Origin: Botryotinia globosa
Lineage: Eukaryota; Ascomycota; Leotiomycetes; Helotiales; Sclerotiniaceae
NCBI GenBank assembly: GCA_014898425.1
Contig: RCSZ01000006.1
Coordinates: forward strand, 2,356,001-2,420,000
DNA length: 64,000 nucleotides
Direction: 5' to 3'
Positions 1 to 13,760 of the stretch are shown here, in pieces. Positions within the stretch are counted from its first letter, which is position 1. Every line of letters begins with the position of its first letter. Position numbers and translations under genes: made by a program. A model generated the notes under the pieces. It was not told where the DNA came from. It ran no database searches and saw only the letters and a program-made list of their open reading frames with translations.

Positions 1-34
1 TTTTGATTATTGATATATAAAAACAGGGATTATA

Positions 35-572
35 TGTTAGGATATATATATAGTAATAAACTATCAAAACTTCAATCCCTAATACTATACTTTTTATAAA
101 TCAGATTGTATGTATAGTATAATAATAAAACTTACAACTTCTATCGATTTCTATATATATAATAAAACATTAGAGATTATATTAAATAGATATCATTCTG
201 AGATTTCTAATTGAGGCTTGTTTAATTTAGAATAAATTTTCAAATCAAGAAGTAGGTTAGAGACAAGAATACATCTATTTAATGATTAAATATTCTGAAT
301 TAATTAGTAATTATTGATTAATAATAATAAGAATATTAAATAATACAATTATACTATTATATATTATATAATTAACTATATATATAATATACTTTATAAT
401 TATTAATCTTTTCGAAATGAAAAGAATAAAAGAGGGCAACTCTATTAGAATATATATATAATAATAAGTTATCAAGATTTCAATCCCTAATACTATATTT
501 TATATAGATCAGATTATATGTGTAACATAGTAGTAAAGCTTACGATTTCTATTAGTTTCCATGCACGTGACA
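35..572 (+). mobile_element. TRIM-like miniature LTR element, copy 1
   Basis: A 538-bp unit starting TGTTAGGATA and ending CACGTGACA. It carries two direct terminal repeats of about 130 bp (35-164 and 443-572). Both contain the conserved core tcaatccctaatactat and end in variants of ttctatgcacgtgaca. A polypurine tract (aaaagaataaaagagggc, from about 420) sits just before the second repeat. The 5 bases before the unit (ttata) and after it (ttata) are identical, as expected of a 5-bp target duplication. The internal part of about 280 bp has no coding capacity. Size, terminal repeats, polypurine tract and target duplication together fit a terminal-repeat retrotransposon in miniature. Confidence 0.75.
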
Positions 573-1635
573 TTATATATAGATTATTATATTCCAAGTT
601 TTCTATAATAATAAATATAATATATTTTCAATTAAATAGCTTCTCATTTGTAGAATATTATATAAAGGTTTTATAATAGATAGAATTTTATTGACTAGTA
701 GATTTATTTCCTTTAAAATATATATATAGAAAATGTGATATGAATTGACAATTGATTGAATGTATAATTAAATAATTTCTCAAATACATACATCTATGTC
801 GCTTTTTCTTTGAATATTTATAGTTAATAAAATGAAGATATATTAATACAATTATTGAATTATTAATAATTATATCAAAACAATAATTTTACTAACAATA
901 TTACATATTTGAATCATTAATTATAATTTAAAGGATTCAATGTTTGTTTCTTTATTCTTAATTTTATTAATAAAATATAATGTGAAGATATATATATTGA
1001 TAGAAATATATATTAATAATATAATCTTGAATATATTTTCAATTATTAAATTAGCAATTTCCTTTTTCTTAAATTCTTAATATAAAATTAGATTTGAGAG
1101 ATTAATAATAAAATAATTGTAATATTAGTTTTATATGTAAATATAAATTGAAAATAAAATTATTTAAAGAAAAGATGTTAGTATAAATGTTTGTTTATTT
1201 TGAAATAAACTTATAAAAAGTCTTTTAGAATTTATAATGTACATAATAGTCCCATCAAAACAAATAATTTAATTTTGTTAAATTTTGATAAAACTATTTT
1301 ATGTTTTTAAGGTTTGGAATTTCATTGTTCTAATTATTATAATCAAAAAGATTAATAGTCTCTTCAATATAGTTAATTTAATTATATATATAATATAATT
1401 TTATTAATGTAACTCGAAATCCTTTAGAGTTATAAAATAAGTCCATTATATATATCTTTTTATTTATATTGAAAAATAAAATGTTTTATTCATTTATTTA
1501 ATAAAATATAGTCATCTCTTTTTTAAATTAAAAAAGTATTAGTTAATGATGAACTATAAAATATAATAATTGAAAAGCTTTTATATATATTTATAGTTTT
1601 TATATTTTTATAGAGTTATTATTTGAACAAGAGTA

Positions 1636-2563
1636 TCTTAATGATATAAGTAGGGATATAAAACAATAGAAGTATAATACTAATACTAATAGAATAATTT
1701 TTTTATAATATTTGTAATACTAATATTAATAAAATAATATTTCTATAATACTTAAGATTTGAAACGATATTGAATATTTCGAATGATATTCAAAATTTTG
1801 AATAATATTAGTATTAATAGAAGAATATTCTTATAATTTCTAAACCTCTATATGATATTCATATTATATTTAATCAGAGATTGAATTGAAGAAACTTTTA
1901 ATAAAATAATATTCAAATTGATATTTGAATTATTATATTCTAGATTTTATAAAATTAAGATAAAAATTAAAAAATCAGTTTTATTTAATAATAATTTTAG
2001 AGCTTTATAATTCGATATATAATATTATTTTAAAAATTAATATGTATATTTTAAACTCTTCAAATACTTGAAATTATTTGTTCATACGATTCTAATTATG
2101 TAATATATTAAATTTATAAAATTTATCATATTTCAAATAAAGCTTTAATATAATACAAAATCGACTATTAATTAAATTTATTGATATTTTTCAATATCGT
2201 TTTTCTTTTTTATAATTATAATTCTTTTTTTGTCCAAATCCATTTTAAAATATTACTAATCTAAAGATTTTAATTCTATAACCTTTACTTTTTTATTTTC
2301 AGATCTATAATTTCAATATTTATGAAAATTAATTATAAAACTTAAAAAACTAATTATAAGATTTACAAAAACTAATTACAAGAACTATACAAATTAATTA
2401 TAAAAATCAATTAATTATATTTTAACAATACTTTCATTATATTAAAAATATATATACTATACCCAACCAAAAATACAATTTAAACACTATATTTCGATTG
2501 AATATCGTATAATATAAAGTACTGTAGGAGTACCATATAGAATTTCCACTTGTGCTATTAAGA
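1636..2563 (+). mobile_element. TA-flanked TIR element, copy A
   Basis: Begins tcttaatgatataagtaggg directly after TA and ends ttgtgctattaaga directly before TA. Its ends are inverted with respect to each other and match copies B, C and D. The left half holds several imperfect direct repeats of the type 'actaatactaatagaataat...ttctataat'. No open reading frame was seen. Likely a non-autonomous or heavily RIP-mutated Tc1/mariner-type DNA transposon, judged from the TA target. Confidence 0.6.
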
Positions 2564-3562
2564 TATTTACTCCAAAGAGAATGACTTCAATACAATGACT
2601 ACTATATCAAAAGAAATTGAACGAATACAAAGGAGACTAGCTCTTTCAGTAGTCCCTATATAAGACCTACCACTTTTCAATATAGCTAGCTCTTTAAATA
2701 CAATACAATTAAATATACAGAATCTATAATACATGGGTGCTATATCTTCCGTATCCTTCTCGAACCAATAGTTTTATAGTTTACAAATCTTTAGCATACC
2801 TTTAGAAATTATAATAGTTTATTGTCTAAAAATAGATATTGAAAAGTTATTCTCAATAATATAAAAAAAAACATTAAAAATGAATAAAATAAATATTAAA
2901 TTGTTTGATTTAACGATATTATGAATAGCTCTTATAATTATTCTAAATATAATGGCTTTATTACTATTCAAATTGTAAGTTTTATTATAAATAATTTTAT
3001 AAGATTTATATAATAGTATATAAAATCTCTCAATAATTTTAATTGAATAAAATATTTTTATAGGAATTATTTTTGTTTGAATGAATATTGATGTAGTGTA
3101 TTATTGAAATTCCTCCTCAATAAAATTAATTTTTGTATTATAAATAATATATTCTCATAAGTTAATATATATATATATCAATTTAATATTCATAAAGTTC
3201 ATTTTGTATATATTTTATAGATATTTTATTTGATTATTAAATGATTTGAGAATATATAGTTTTCTTAATAATATATAAAATAAGATCATTATTGATATAA
3301 AATAGATTAACAACCATTATAGAATTGAATTGAAAATCTTTATTTAATAAAAGAAACTTTAATTTATATAATAACTTATTATAATTTTGATGATAATAAT
3401 ACAACTTAGTAAATTATTTAATCACTTCAAAATCTTTGAATATTTTATAGAATTTATAGATAAATGAATAGTTGAATTATTAATATATATATTTCAATTT
3501 AATTTTTATAAGATAGTATTTAATATTATTTATAAAATATTTCATTAATTTTTTAATATTAA

Positions 3563-4113
3563 TGTTAAAAAATATATATAGTAGTAAGCTGTTAGGACTT
3601 TAATCCCTAATAATGTGTCTTTTAGGTTAGATTGTATATATAATGTAATAATAAAGTTTATGATTTCTATTAGTTTTTATATATATAATAAAGTATTAAG
3701 GATTAAATCAAGTGGAAATTATTTTGAAATCTTTCATTAAAGCTTGTTTAATTTATAATAGATTTTCTTATTAAGAAATAAATCAGAAACGAGGATATAT
3801 TTGCTTAATAATTAGATATTCTGAATTCATTAATAATTATGGATTATTAATAATAAAGGTATTGAATAATATAATAGAATTGGATTCCTTATTATAATAT
3901 TATAAATCATATAATTAATTATATATATAATATAATTTATGATTATTAGCCTTTTCGAAACGAAAAGAATAAAAAAGGAGAGCTTTATTAGGATATATAT
4001 ATAATAATAAGCTGTCAGGACTTTAATCCTTGATATTGTGTTTTTTGGGTCAGATTGTATGTGTGATATAGTGGTAAAGCTTACGACTTCTATTGGTTTC
4101 CATGGACGTGACA
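3563..4113 (+). mobile_element. TRIM-like miniature LTR element, copy 2
   Basis: A 551-bp unit with the same layout as copy 1: terminal direct repeats at 3563-3690 and 3986-4113, start TGTTA, end GGACGTGACA, and a purine tract (aaaagaataaaaaaggagag) before the second repeat. The flanking pentanucleotides are identical (attaa before, attaa after) and differ from those of copy 1. The two units are therefore separate insertions and not the two LTRs of one larger element. Confidence 0.75.
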
Positions 4114-4964
4114 ATTAATACTTTAACAAAAAAATATAATTATATAGTTAATAAATAAAATAGTATATTACTAAAATTGTTATATCTGAATTTGAATCTA
4201 TTTATATTTATTAAGCAAAATAGAAACAAAATATCAATTTTTATTATATTCCATTTTATAATTTCGAATAAAAGTTTCATTTAAATGGAATCCATGAAGA
4301 TAATTGTTGGAATTTTATATTGGATTATTATTTGACCAATAATAATCCGATTATATTCAATATCTTTAATCTTTTTCTATATTAAATGTTGATTATATCT
4401 AATAATAGATTTCTAAATTGTATTTATATCAATTATTATTTATAATAAATATTTCAACTATTGATACATAAATATCTATAATATTATTGAAATTAATTAT
4501 CATTAAAGAATTATTATGAATACTTCTTGATATAAAAAAATCCTGAAAGCTTTTATAAAATAATTTATATTGATAGAATATTAATTAAATATCTATTTAA
4601 TATCATATATATATATATCAAATCTATATCATTTTAATCTTTGATTTCATATTTATTTCATCTAATAAACCTTCTTTAAATTGATATCTTTTCTATATTT
4701 ATACATACTTTAAAATCCAATAAAAATCTTTTTCAAAACAAAAATGATTTTTTAAACCCCTTTTATAAAGACTTGATAACTTTTAATTAAAAAACATTAT
4801 TTAAAATAGATTCAATATAAAAGTAACAATTATATTATATTTATTATTTTAATAAAACTTTCTCAAAAATAAAATACAGAAGTTTTCGATTTTTTTGAAA
4901 ATTTTAATAATAATTTGAAATTTTTTATAAATTAAATTATATATATTTACAATTTAATATATAA

Positions 4965-5938
4965 TCTTAACAATTTAGATAGGAATTCTATGGAATACCA
5001 TCATAATATCTTATATTGCATAATATTTAATCGGGATATAGTATTTGAATTGTATTTCTGATTGAATATGATATATATACCTCTGATATAATGGAAGTAT
5101 TATTAAAGTATAATTAATTAACTTTTATAATTAATCCCTATATTTAGTTTTTATAACCCTTATAGCTAGTCTTTATAAATATTAAAATTATAAACTTGAA
5201 AATTAAAAAAGTTAAGAATTATAAAATTAAAATCTCAAATAATTAATTATTCTTTGAAATGAATTCTAGCGAAAAAAAAAGGTATAAACAAAAAAAAAAG
5301 AACAATGATATTCAAAAGTCATAATAGAATTTAATTATCTAATGATTAATTTCTATATTAGATTATTATATATTATATCAGACTTTGTTTGAAATATTAT
5401 AAATATTATATATTTTAAATTATTATATAAATAGAATCTTATAAACAAATAATTTAAAGTATTTGAAGAATTTGAAATATATATATTGAATTCCAAGGGT
5501 CTGAAACTACTTTTGGATAAAATTTAATTTTTTTAATGTTTAATATCAATTTTAGAAAATTTAAAATATAATAATTGTAGTATAATTTTAATAATATTAT
5601 TATATCATATAATAATTTACATATTAATTTTAATATTGTTTTATTAAAAGCTTGTTTCACTACATCCTTGATTGGGTACAGTATTAGTATTGTATAAGGG
5701 TTCGAGTATAATTCAAAGGTTCAATTATTATTCGTAATCTCGAGTATTATAGAAATATTACTCTCTTAGTATTAACACTGTTCAGAAATTCGAATACTAT
5801 TTAAAGGTTCAGGAATTATAGAAATACTACTCTATTAGTACTAGTACTGTTCGGGGCTTTAGGAATTGTAGAAATACCACTCTGTTAATACTAACACTAT
5901 ACTTCCACTATTTAATATTCCTGTTTGTGCCGTTAAGG
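4965..5938 (-). mobile_element. TA-flanked TIR element, copy B
   Basis: Reverse-orientation copy of the same family. The left edge is tcttaacaatttagataggaa and the right edge is cctgtttgtgccgttaagg. The part from 5640 to 5938 is among the least mutated stretches of the family, with three imperfect repeats around 'actctgttaatactaacact'. The flanking dinucleotides are less clear than in copies A, C and D. No gene content. Confidence 0.55.
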
Positions 5939-6300
5939 AATCTAAGATTTATTTTGGAACATTATTATTATCTATAGCTTTTTACTTTTTAATAATATCT
6001 TTTGATATTCTTTTATTGTATTTCAAATTCTATTATTAAATTCTTAAAACTTTATATCATCGATTCATATACAAGATTCAAAGGATATTATAATTATAGT
6101 ATTTTATGAGTTTTCTAAATAACAATAATAATATTTTTAAATATTTTTATTTTGAATTAATAAATTTTATATAAAGGTATTCTTATAAATAGGATTGTAT
6201 ATTCTTAAATGAGAGTATATTTATTTCAATAAATTTCATTATATAATTTTTTTCAAGGTTGAAATGAAAAACATACTTGTATAAAGAGAATGCTTGTATA

Positions 6301-7271
6301 CTTTAACGTCACAAACAGAGATATAAAACAATAGAAATATAATACTAATACTAATAAAGTATTACTTCTATAATTCCCAAATCTCTAAACAGTATTAACA
6401 TTAGTGGAATAATATTTCTACAATTCTTAAATCTTGAAATGATACTTGAATTTTTAAATAATATTGATATTAATCAAATAATACTTTTATAATTACCAAA
6501 TATCTATATAATACTTCTATTATGTTCAATTAAGAACTTGAAAAAAAGCTTTCGAGAAGATAATATTAAAATTTAAACTTAAATTACTATATAATATAAT
6601 AATATTATTGAAATTATAATATAATATGATTATTATATTATAAAGCTTATAATTTCAATATCAAAAATCTAAAAATTATATTTCATATAATAATAATTTC
6701 AAATCTTTATAATTCAATATATAATATTATTCTCAAGATCGATATATATATTTTCAATTCATTGAATATTATAAATTATTTGTTTATAATATTATATTTA
6801 TATAATGGTTTCGAATGTATAAAGTTTATTACATTTCGAAAAATATCTCAATATAAAAAACAATAATATAATGTAGAACTAAATTAATAATCAAATTTTA
6901 TTATAATTTTGAGCTATAATTTTTTATCATTAAAACTCTTTTTTTAAAGAAAATCTATTTCAAAAAATGATTACCTAAATAATTATTTTAGATTTTAATT
7001 TTATAATTCTCATTTTGTTATTTTTTTATTTTTTATAATATAAGTTTTATAATGATTAATGATAAGCTCATGAAAATTAATCATAGAAATTAATCAATTA
7101 TATTTCGATAATTTTTTTATTTTATTAGAAATACAAATATCATATTTAATTAAAAATACAGATATTATATTTAATTAAAAATACAATTTAAATGCTATAT
7201 CCCAATTGAATATTATACAATATAAAGTACTATAGCGTTAATGTACAGAATTCCCATTTGTATTGTTAAGG
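6301..7271 (+). mobile_element. TA-flanked TIR element, copy C
   Basis: Starts ctttaacgtcacaaacagag directly after TA (6299-6300) and ends cccatttgtattgttaagg directly before TA (7272-7273). It has clear terminal inverted repeats of about 19 bp (ccttaacaa-acaaa-ggg type) and a total length of 971 bp. This is the best-defined uninterrupted copy of the family. The remaining interior is AT-rich and non-coding. Confidence 0.65.
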
Positions 7272-9000
7272 TATCAAAATATCAAAATATCAAAAAATAT
7301 TTAATATTTTATACTATTAATTCAATTTGAAAACAAATCCCAAGAATCATTTTTAATTATAATCATCTTTTGTGTATTTTTATTCTACTTATTAATTTCC
7401 GTCAAATTTCTAAAATTGCACAATTATATCCTAATATTTAGCACAATGAAAAATAATCCTTTGCTCTTTTTTCGTTTTCCTTTTTATTATCTAACACTAC
7501 ATTTTTCCCATGATTTATTAGAACAATGATTAAAAATGCAATGAAAACCTTTCCTTCACACATATTTCTAGTTTTTAGTTATCCTCATAAATAGTCATTC
7601 TTATATCATATTTTTATTTATTCGATGTAATTACATCTAATTTTCGAAACTTTTAAAATCATTGGTTTTATTTTAATCAATAGAGAAGGATTTAATCAAA
7701 TAGCACTTTTAGCTTTTATATACATAAATCGCATTTGTAATATCAGTTGATGTTTAGCATTTAAGATATCCTTGTACTCTTTAGAAGGGCTCCAGAATTA
7801 ATTTTAAGCTTTTGTTTAGATCATCATTATTGTTATAATCAATATGATTATCATGGATTTTATTATGACTGTCTCTATAGGTCTAATATATTTACCAATT
7901 GAAAGAGCTCAGCTTCAATATAATTTTCAATAAAATCAATGAATAAATGAATAGGTCAGATATTCAGTAACAAATATTAAAAATCTAGAATATCCATTCC
8001 CATCGCCCCCTGATTTCTAGCTGGGATTAGGGTATTAAAGATCGTGTTATAAATCTATAAATCTATAAATCTATAAATCTATAAATCTATAAATCTATAA
8101 ATCTATAAATCTATAAATCTATAAATCTATAAATCTATAAATCTATAAATCTATAAATCTATAAATCTATAAATAGAGTTTCTTTTCTTTCGCTCTATCT
8201 TCAAGTGTTTCAATCGACCAAAATTGTTTGAACGATTTTTTTGCCCCTATTAAATCTTCAAAATTATAGTTTAATTATGAGTTCAGTCAATTTCTGAGTC
8301 GGATCATTCAGTTTTATGAAACATGTCTTGTTAAACATCATAACTCATTTCCTTTTCGTTTATCGATTTATCGATTTGTCAGAGTTTTTTAATTTAACAT
8401 TGATATCTAATCGATATGCAAGACTTCTGTTCCTTTGTTTGACTGAATCTCGAATGAAGATTTTATTTTGTAATATCCTGATGTATATGATTTAAAATAT
8501 GCTCGTGATTTGAAGCTAATTGATTTATGAAGTAAAGCATGCAAGGTTTCTATAGAGACATCAAATATAGAAGTGTATTCGAAGTTTAGTTGAAGATGGT
8601 ACAAGAATGTATAAATCAATTTGATTAATGAAATTAATTTTTCCCAAAAAGGTCTACTCAATAAAACCTCTTTCCCATCAACAGATCGTAATTTACTAAA
8701 AATTGAATTCTCATTTCAAAACTTTTAGAAAATTCAATGATTATCTCTGATTGATTCAAAAAGCCGGGCATCCTCTTAGCGAGATAAGAGACTTGACATT
8801 GAAATTTTTGTCAAGTTATTGGAAATATAGAAAAGAAGACAAAAATTGAATTGGAATATAATAGTAATTAGATTCGTATTTATTAAAAGATGTAGTTAAA
8901 GGTTTCTCAGATTTATTACACTTATTAAGATTTCTAACAATTTAAAAGGGGATATAAAAAGAGATCCAAAAAGATATTTATCAGATTTAGGCTTTACAAC
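7272..9000. other. Less degraded island, no recognised gene
   Basis: This stretch has visibly more G and C than its surroundings, especially 7960-8050 and 8160-8820. It contains an 84-codon open frame on the minus strand (8407-8661; reads ...FDVSIETLHALLHKSIS...) that I do not recognise. The frame may be a remnant of a gene or element that escaped full RIP. It has no visible splice structure and no neighbour that would suggest a role. Confidence 0.35.
8048..8174. repeat. 8-bp minisatellite (tataaatc)n, ~16 units
   Basis: A perfect tandem run of the octamer tataaatc over 127 bp. It lies in the less AT-saturated island and does not read as part of a gene. Confidence 0.95.
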
Positions 9001-12000
9001 CCGTTCAGCGCCTTTATATATACTGAAACAAATCAACACAATATCCCAAAATCAAGATATCTTTGTATTTTCGACTTTATTATACAAAATTAACTCTTTA
9101 TATTCTTTATAAACCTTTTTATTTAATTCAATAATTATTTTTATAATAATATTATTAAATAATAGATTTATAATTCTAGATTGTTTTTTGTAATTATTAA
9201 ACTTTAGATTTATATATTTATTGAATCTATAATTTTGTTTAATTTTTATAAATTTTATATAATTAAAAAAAATAAAAGTAAAAAAAATATTCAAATGTTT
9301 TTTTTTCGAATACATTAAATTAAATATTATTAAAAACTAATTTAATATTTTCAAATAAAATATAAAAAGCAAATATATAGTTATTATAAATTTTGTAATA
9401 TTATTCAATATCTTTGTAATATTTTATATAATATATTTAATATAATTTTTATAAAGAAATTCATTAATTTTATAGTTAATTTTATAACTATTATTGTTTT
9501 TATTAATATTATTATTCTTTTTGTATTTCTTAATATTTATATTCAATCCTTTGTTTATTTTATATTTATTATTAATTTTAAGATTTTTATAAAAATAATT
9601 AAATCTAATAATATAAATAATATTAAAAATAATATATCTTTTAAATTTAGAAATATATAATCCAAGAAAATCTTTTATAATTTTATATTAAAAAAAAGTA
9701 CTATTTCGAATTATATCTAATTTTAAAATTAGAGATTATTTATTAAATATAAACCCTCAACTTTATTCAATCGATTCTTTGTTTTTATTTTTTGATAATG
9801 ATTTGTAGAAATTATTAATGATTTTTTTTTATTGATATTTTAATAATATTGTTTATAATTATAAATTAAATAATTATTTTTATATTTAATAATATTTGTA
9901 ATCTGTTTTATAATAAATATAATTAATAAAAAATATTATAAATATTAGATATTATATCTCTAATTATTTCAAAGATTTGATATAATTATATAGTTATAAA
10001 AGTTTCTATTTTTTTTATAAATTTAAATAATAAAATAATTATAATAAACAAAACCCTTATTTTCAACAAAACTTTTATATAAACAAAAAAGTATTTAATT
10101 ATTATCAAATCCTTTAATTATAAAATCAATAAATATTTTGATAAAATTATCTAAATCATTTTATTTATTAAAAGTATTTATTTCTTTATTTTTTCAATAT
10201 TAATAATCCTTTTAAATTAATTAAAAAGAAATATATTGTAATTTAATATAATTAAAATTATTAAAAATATTTTTTTTTTATAAATATATTTAATTCTCTT
10301 TCTATATTTACTTTAATTACTAAATAAATATATAAGAAACCAATAGATATTAATTATATAATATTGTTTGAATGTATCAATTGTTATAATTTATTTAAAA
10401 CTAAATATAATAAATACTTTGTTTTTTTTTCAATATAAAAATAATATTATAATATTTCTATTAAAAATAAGTTTAAAATTATTTGAAAAATGGGAAAGAT
10501 TTAATATAAAATAATTAATATATTTATTTCAATCCTTAAAACAAAGATACCTAATACTCCTATAATTATAAAACTTTCTAATAAATATAAATATAATATT
10601 ATTATTATTTGGTATAAATAAATTAAATATATTTTTGTTATTAATCAGATTTCAATTTAAGATTAAATATAAGCTTTTGCAGTTATAATTCAAATATTTT
10701 TCTTGAATAAAGATTTCTAAATTATATTCGAAAACAGATAAAGGAAAGAATAAAAATATTTTTTATTATATATAAAGTTTTGATAAACTTAATACATTTA
10801 ATTTCGAAAATATATTCTATTAATATTAATATAATATTATAAATTTTATAATAAAATTTACAATCAATAGATTTGATAATATAATTTCTAGATTTATTCA
10901 ATTAATATTTATAAAAGTATTTCTATATATACAATAATTCTTGTAATCTTTGATATCCAATAAATTGATATTATTTATATTCAATAATTTTGAATAGCTA
11001 TCAATATATGAATACAAAATCATTTATATTATAATTGTTATATTCCAATAGATTTCTAGAATCTTAAAAATTCTGAAAAATTAGAATGCTTTTGGATTAT
11101 AATATATGTATATATATAAATATTAGTCTATATATACAATAGTATTATTCTATATATAATAAGAATCTTTTCTAAATCAATATAGATAGAAATATTATAT
11201 TTAGTTTATATTATTAATCAAATAATAATACAATAATGAATTGTATATTCTATCTAATTCTATTATCTTAATATTTGACAAAAAGCGATTTTAATATTTA
11301 ATATTATATATTTGAATTAAAAGTGTAATTCAAATACAGAAGCTTGAATCTAGTATATTAGTTTAATAATAATAATATGGATTTTATTAATATCTTTAAT
11401 GAGTTTATATATAGAATTGATTATATTATTGATTTCACTTTTTCGAATATTCCTTTTATTAATAATATTATTAAAAAAGATGGATATAATAATTTGAATT
11501 ATGAGATATAAATCATTATTATTTCAGGATGGGGTGGGTACAATCTTATTGGAATAATATTATTATAGAATCTTGAAAATAAAATTTGAAAAACTCTTTG
11601 ATTTAATATATATCAGTATAGTTTGTTTTTTTAACCCCTTTTCTTTTATATATAAAGTAGTAATCGAGGTATATATAGGTGATTTTATTGTGATAATGAA
11701 TATTGCTATTTATATATTATAATGAACTTTCGAATATAAGGAAATATATCAGGATTATCTCTGTGGATATAATACTTCAGGTGAGGATATCTTTCAAACA
11801 ATTCGAACTTTTTACAAAGTAATTTGATAAATAAAATATAAATATTAAAAGAATATTATAAATAGAGTTAAAGATAATAAGGAGTTTTATAAGATTATTA
11901 ATTAATACAAACTAAAATCTAATCTAAAATTGTTTTATTATATATTAATAAAAATCTTATCACAGATATTATAAAAAAGGCTAAAGTTTTATATAAAAAA

Positions 12001-12702
12001 ATCCTCGATTATTTCAATATCTTTAATAATTTCGAATATAATTTCTTTAAAAACTAAAATGGATTGGATATTCTAAAGTAATCTAAATTTAATTCAATAG
12101 AAAAGATTTGAATATAATATTATGAGGGTTTTTAATATTTCAATAGATATTAATTATATTATAGTATAAATATTCAAAATCTATTATTTAGCAATTGGTA
12201 ATATTTTATATAAACTTTATAATTAATATTTAGTTTTTAGTTTTTTTTTTATAAATCTAGAAATTTGTTAATATAGTTATACTATTTAAGATTAAGAAGA
12301 AGAATAGATCCTCTATTCGCTTTTAATAATTAATTATATTTATTTCTTATATTTCAAAAAACCTAAAAAGAATTGTAATCTACTATTTAATATAAATCAT
12401 ATTAATCAACAATATTTTTGGTTTATAATATAAAAATGCTTTTATTAAAAAAATGATTATAAATCTAATAACTTATTTTATATATAATATAGAAGCTATT
12501 TTTTTTAAAAAAATTGAAAATTATTATAATCATTATAGATATTCAGGTTGTTTTTAATATATTTTTAAAACAAAAACTATTGAAAAAAATAACCAAATAA
12601 AGCTAGCCTTTAGCTTTTCTAAAAATAATCGAATCTTTTTTTATTAATTGATATATTCGAATTTATTCAGAAAACACAATTATATTCAATTATAAAATTG
12701 AA
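9001..12702 (+). mobile_element. Decayed LINE-type family copy (X), 3'-interrupted
   Basis: Matches the reverse complement of 20870 down to about 17100 over its whole length, for example the shared segment around 12050-12420 versus the complement of 17830-17450. Short translated blocks are conserved between copies in spite of RIP: on the minus strand near 9060-9150 (KEYKELILYNKVE) and on the plus strand near 9700-9770 (LFIKYKPSTLFN). Similarity stops at about 12702, where the S element begins. I cannot name the protein encoded. The LINE assignment rests on the truncated copy at 23001-24112. Confidence 0.5.
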
Positions 12703-13092
12703 TCCCTAACATACAGAATTTAAAACACAATTTATAACTGGAGACTAATTGGTCGAAAAAAAGTATGAATATTTCATATAATAAATATTAAGATCCTAAT
12801 CTAAATTAAATATTATTATTAATAGGTATAATAATTATAAATGATTTATAAAATATAATTAATTGATATTTTTATATTCTTTGAATTAATAATTTTTGAA
12901 TAATATTATTTTTATATATAAAAAAGAATTGTTATTAAGATATCGATTGTTTAATTGATTTTGTAATAAAAAGTTTGAAAAAAGTTCAATAAAAAGTTGC
13001 TAATATAATTCTGATTAGTTCAGATTTGATTAGTAATAAAAGAGATAAGAAAAGAGATTAGAAAGAAAAGGGGAATTAGAAAAAAAAAGGGA

Positions 13093-13203
13093 TTAGATTT
13101 ATTAGATTTATTAGATTTATTAGATTTATTAGATTTATTAGATTTATTAGATTTATTAGATTTATTAGATTTATTAGATTTATTAGATTTATTAGATTTA
13201 TTA
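13093..13203. repeat. 9-bp minisatellite (ttagattta)n, ~12 units
   Basis: Perfect tandem nonamers inside S element copy 1. The inverted counterpart lies at about 29099-29202 and a third, imperfect array at about 36030-36153. Confidence 0.95.
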
Positions 13204-13389
13204 GAGAAAAAAAAATAAAAGAAAAATAAAAGAAAAATAAAAGAAAAGAATTAGAAAAAGAATTAGAAAGAGAATTAGAAAAAAAATTAGAAAAAAAATT
13301 AAAAAAAGATTTATAAGATTTGTAACGTTTTGAGGTTTAATTATAACTTTAATACTTTTATATAAGCTAAAAGCTAGAGGTTGATAAAG

Positions 13390-13557
<168 letters not shown>

Positions 13558-13760
13558 CTCAAAAGCTTACAATCTCTTAATAGCTTCAAAATTTATATTT
13601 TAATAGAAAATCTAAAAATATTAATCTTATTTATTTTTAGAATTCTAAAAGCTATAAAGTACAAATATAAATATAGATCCTAAAAAGTGTGAAAAATAAT
13701 TACAGAGAGTATTAGCGAGCCTGTTATTATTTTTAGCCCCAGAGGGCTGAAAAAAGCTCG

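Noticed and set aside
1..200. Subtelomeric origin of the AT-rich block
   Set aside because: No TTAGGG-type repeats anywhere in the window; an internal AT-isochore is equally likely.
35..4113. One 4.1-kb LTR retrotransposon with ~540-bp LTRs
   Set aside because: Each ~540-bp unit has its own matching 5-bp flanks (ttata; attaa) and internal ~130-bp terminal repeats, so they are separate small insertions.
5695..5720. tRNA B-box-like ggttcgagt
   Set aside because: No A-box at the right distance and no cloverleaf; it lies inside a TIR element copy.
8048..8174. CRISPR-like array
   Set aside because: Contiguous 8-bp tandem units with no spacers, in a eukaryotic genome; the other arrays are likewise plain tandem repeats.
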